Shown: positions 7,304 through 7,843 of the stretch, piece after piece
Position numbering within the stretch: the first letter of the stretch is position 1
How the letters are laid out: every line of letters starts with the position of its first letter
The notes under the pieces: model-generated
What the model saw: only the letters and a program-made list of their open reading frames with translations
What the model was told of the DNA's origin: nothing
The model's database searches: none
Source of the DNA: Bacteroidales bacterium
GTDB lineage: Bacteria; Bacteroidota; Bacteroidia; Bacteroidales; UBA7960
Assembly: GCA_003557965.1 (NCBI GenBank)
Contig: PWND01000105.1
Span: 1 to 7,843, forward strand
Reading direction: 5' to 3'
Length of the DNA: 7,843 nucleotides
Made by a program: the position numbers and the translations under genes

Positions 7304-7606
7304 TTACTTAAAAAAATCTTCAAGCATGATTTTTGCTCTTTCCCAGTTTTCACGGTTTATACAATACTTTATAAATGGCGGATTTATTTCTCCCTGTATT
7401 AAGCCTGCATATTTTAGCTCCTTTAAATGCTGTGATATAGTTGACCTTCCAATTGGTAATTCGTCAGCTAAGTCGCCACTATAGCAGCAGGAATCCATTT
7501 TAGAGAGCTTTTTTAAAATATATACTCTTGCAGGATGGCTCATTGCTTTGGCAATTTGCGCTAATTGCAATGTTTCAAGGGGAAATGTTTTATCTTTAGT
7601 TTCCAT
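7304..7606 (-). CDS. ArsR-family winged-helix repressor
   Basis: A 100-residue ArsR/SmtB-type transcription factor. It contains the helix AKAMSHPARVYILKKL (20-34) typical of the family, the recognition region LADELPIGRSTISQHLKELKYAGLI (about 46-70), and a wing ending in a basic-polar stretch. The usual metal-binding ELCVCDL site is replaced by DSCCYSGDL, with adjacent Cys40 and Cys41, and Cys82 lies in the C-terminal part. These could form a trivalent arsenic/antimony site or a redox switch; this is inferred. I chose the ATG at 7606. An in-frame GTG at 7615 would add three residues. The gene sits second in the run, 31 bp after the thioredoxin gene, so its operator is probably upstream of the window, although autoregulation from the short gap cannot be excluded. 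Confidence 0.92.
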   Translation of the reverse strand: METKDKTFPLETLQLAQIAKAMSHPARVYILKKLSKMDSCCYSGDLADELPIGRSTISQHLKELKYAGLIQGEINPPFIKYCINRENWERAKIMLEDFFK

Positions 7607-7637
7607 AGTTATCACTTAGTTTTTGGTATAGAAAAGA

Positions 7638-7843
7638 TTATGCTTGGATTTCTCTCTCTATTAGTTTTTGGATTTCTTGTTTTGTTGGAACAAAGCCTTT
7701 GGAGATAACTTTCTCATTTATAACAATAGCAGGTGTTGAAAAAATATTGTAACTCATAACCTCTGCTATATCTTCTACTTTTTCCAGTGTTGCATCTATG
7801 TTATTTTCTTTAATAACTTCTTCAGTTCTTTCATAAAGAACCT
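7638..7843 (-). CDS. Small thioredoxin-like protein (start outside window)
   Basis: The last 67 residues of an open frame that continues past the window edge. The visible part runs KENNIDATLEKVEDIAEVM, then SYNIFSTPAIVINEKVISKG, then VPTKQEIQKLI. The STPAIVIN segment has the cis-Pro of the thioredoxin fold, and the overall pattern matches the small 'redox-active disulfide protein 2' type thioredoxins (about 75-80 residues), which are often next to ArsR and DUF318 permease genes. The active CxxC would be in the missing N-terminus, so activity cannot be judged. It has no visible signal sequence in the part seen. The gap to the ArsR gene is 31 bp, supporting co-transcription. Confidence 0.85.
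   Translation of the reverse strand, partial: VLYERTEEVIKENNIDATLEKVEDIAEVMSYNIFSTPAIVINEKVISKGFVPTKQEIQKLIEREIQA

Noticed and set aside
7607..7615. GTG start for the ArsR protein
   Set aside because: It adds three residues outside the conserved fold; the ATG at 7606 is the more likely start.

Overview
All seven genes in this window lie on the minus strand, so transcription runs from high to low coordinates. The organism is almost certainly a member of the Bacteroidota. The evidence is a C-terminal type IX secretion (T9SS) sorting domain on the large protein, AT-rich DNA, little Shine-Dalgarno signal before the start codons, and Bacteroidota-style repeat domains. I cannot place it more closely than the phylum.

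Region 5096-7843 is a compact run of five genes with gaps of about 15-39 bp, probably one operon. In order of transcription these are: a thioredoxin-like protein (start outside the window), an ArsR-family repressor, a small exported thioredoxin-fold protein resembling the ArsF family, a polytopic permease of the ArsP/YraQ (DUF318) type, and a rhodanese-fold protein without its catalytic cysteine. Together they look like a metalloid or thiol-redox cassette: a thiol-based sensor, a membrane permease, and cytoplasmic and exported redox proteins. An arsenic or organoarsenical substrate is an inference from family names only. The promoter is probably upstream of the thioredoxin gene, beyond the window.

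Region 859-4995 is a single gene for a 1378-residue secreted CotH-kinase-family protein. It has a signal peptide, an N-terminal sugar-binding/Ig-like region, the CotH domain, an InlB-like repeat, two copies of a roughly 170-residue beta-rich module around a putative Ig domain, and a T9SS sorting domain. Its N-terminus is the oddest thing in the window. A chitobiase-C-like domain is split in two by a segment that begins with the second half of another domain and ends with that domain's first half, with a CBM20-like domain between them. This reads as a doubly nested architecture.

Region 1-821 holds most of an XdhC/CoxI-family gene (molybdenum-enzyme maturation) whose 3' end runs off the window.

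No RNA genes, insertion sequences, CRISPR arrays or strong intrinsic terminators were seen, and no stretch over about 100 bases lacks a gene.
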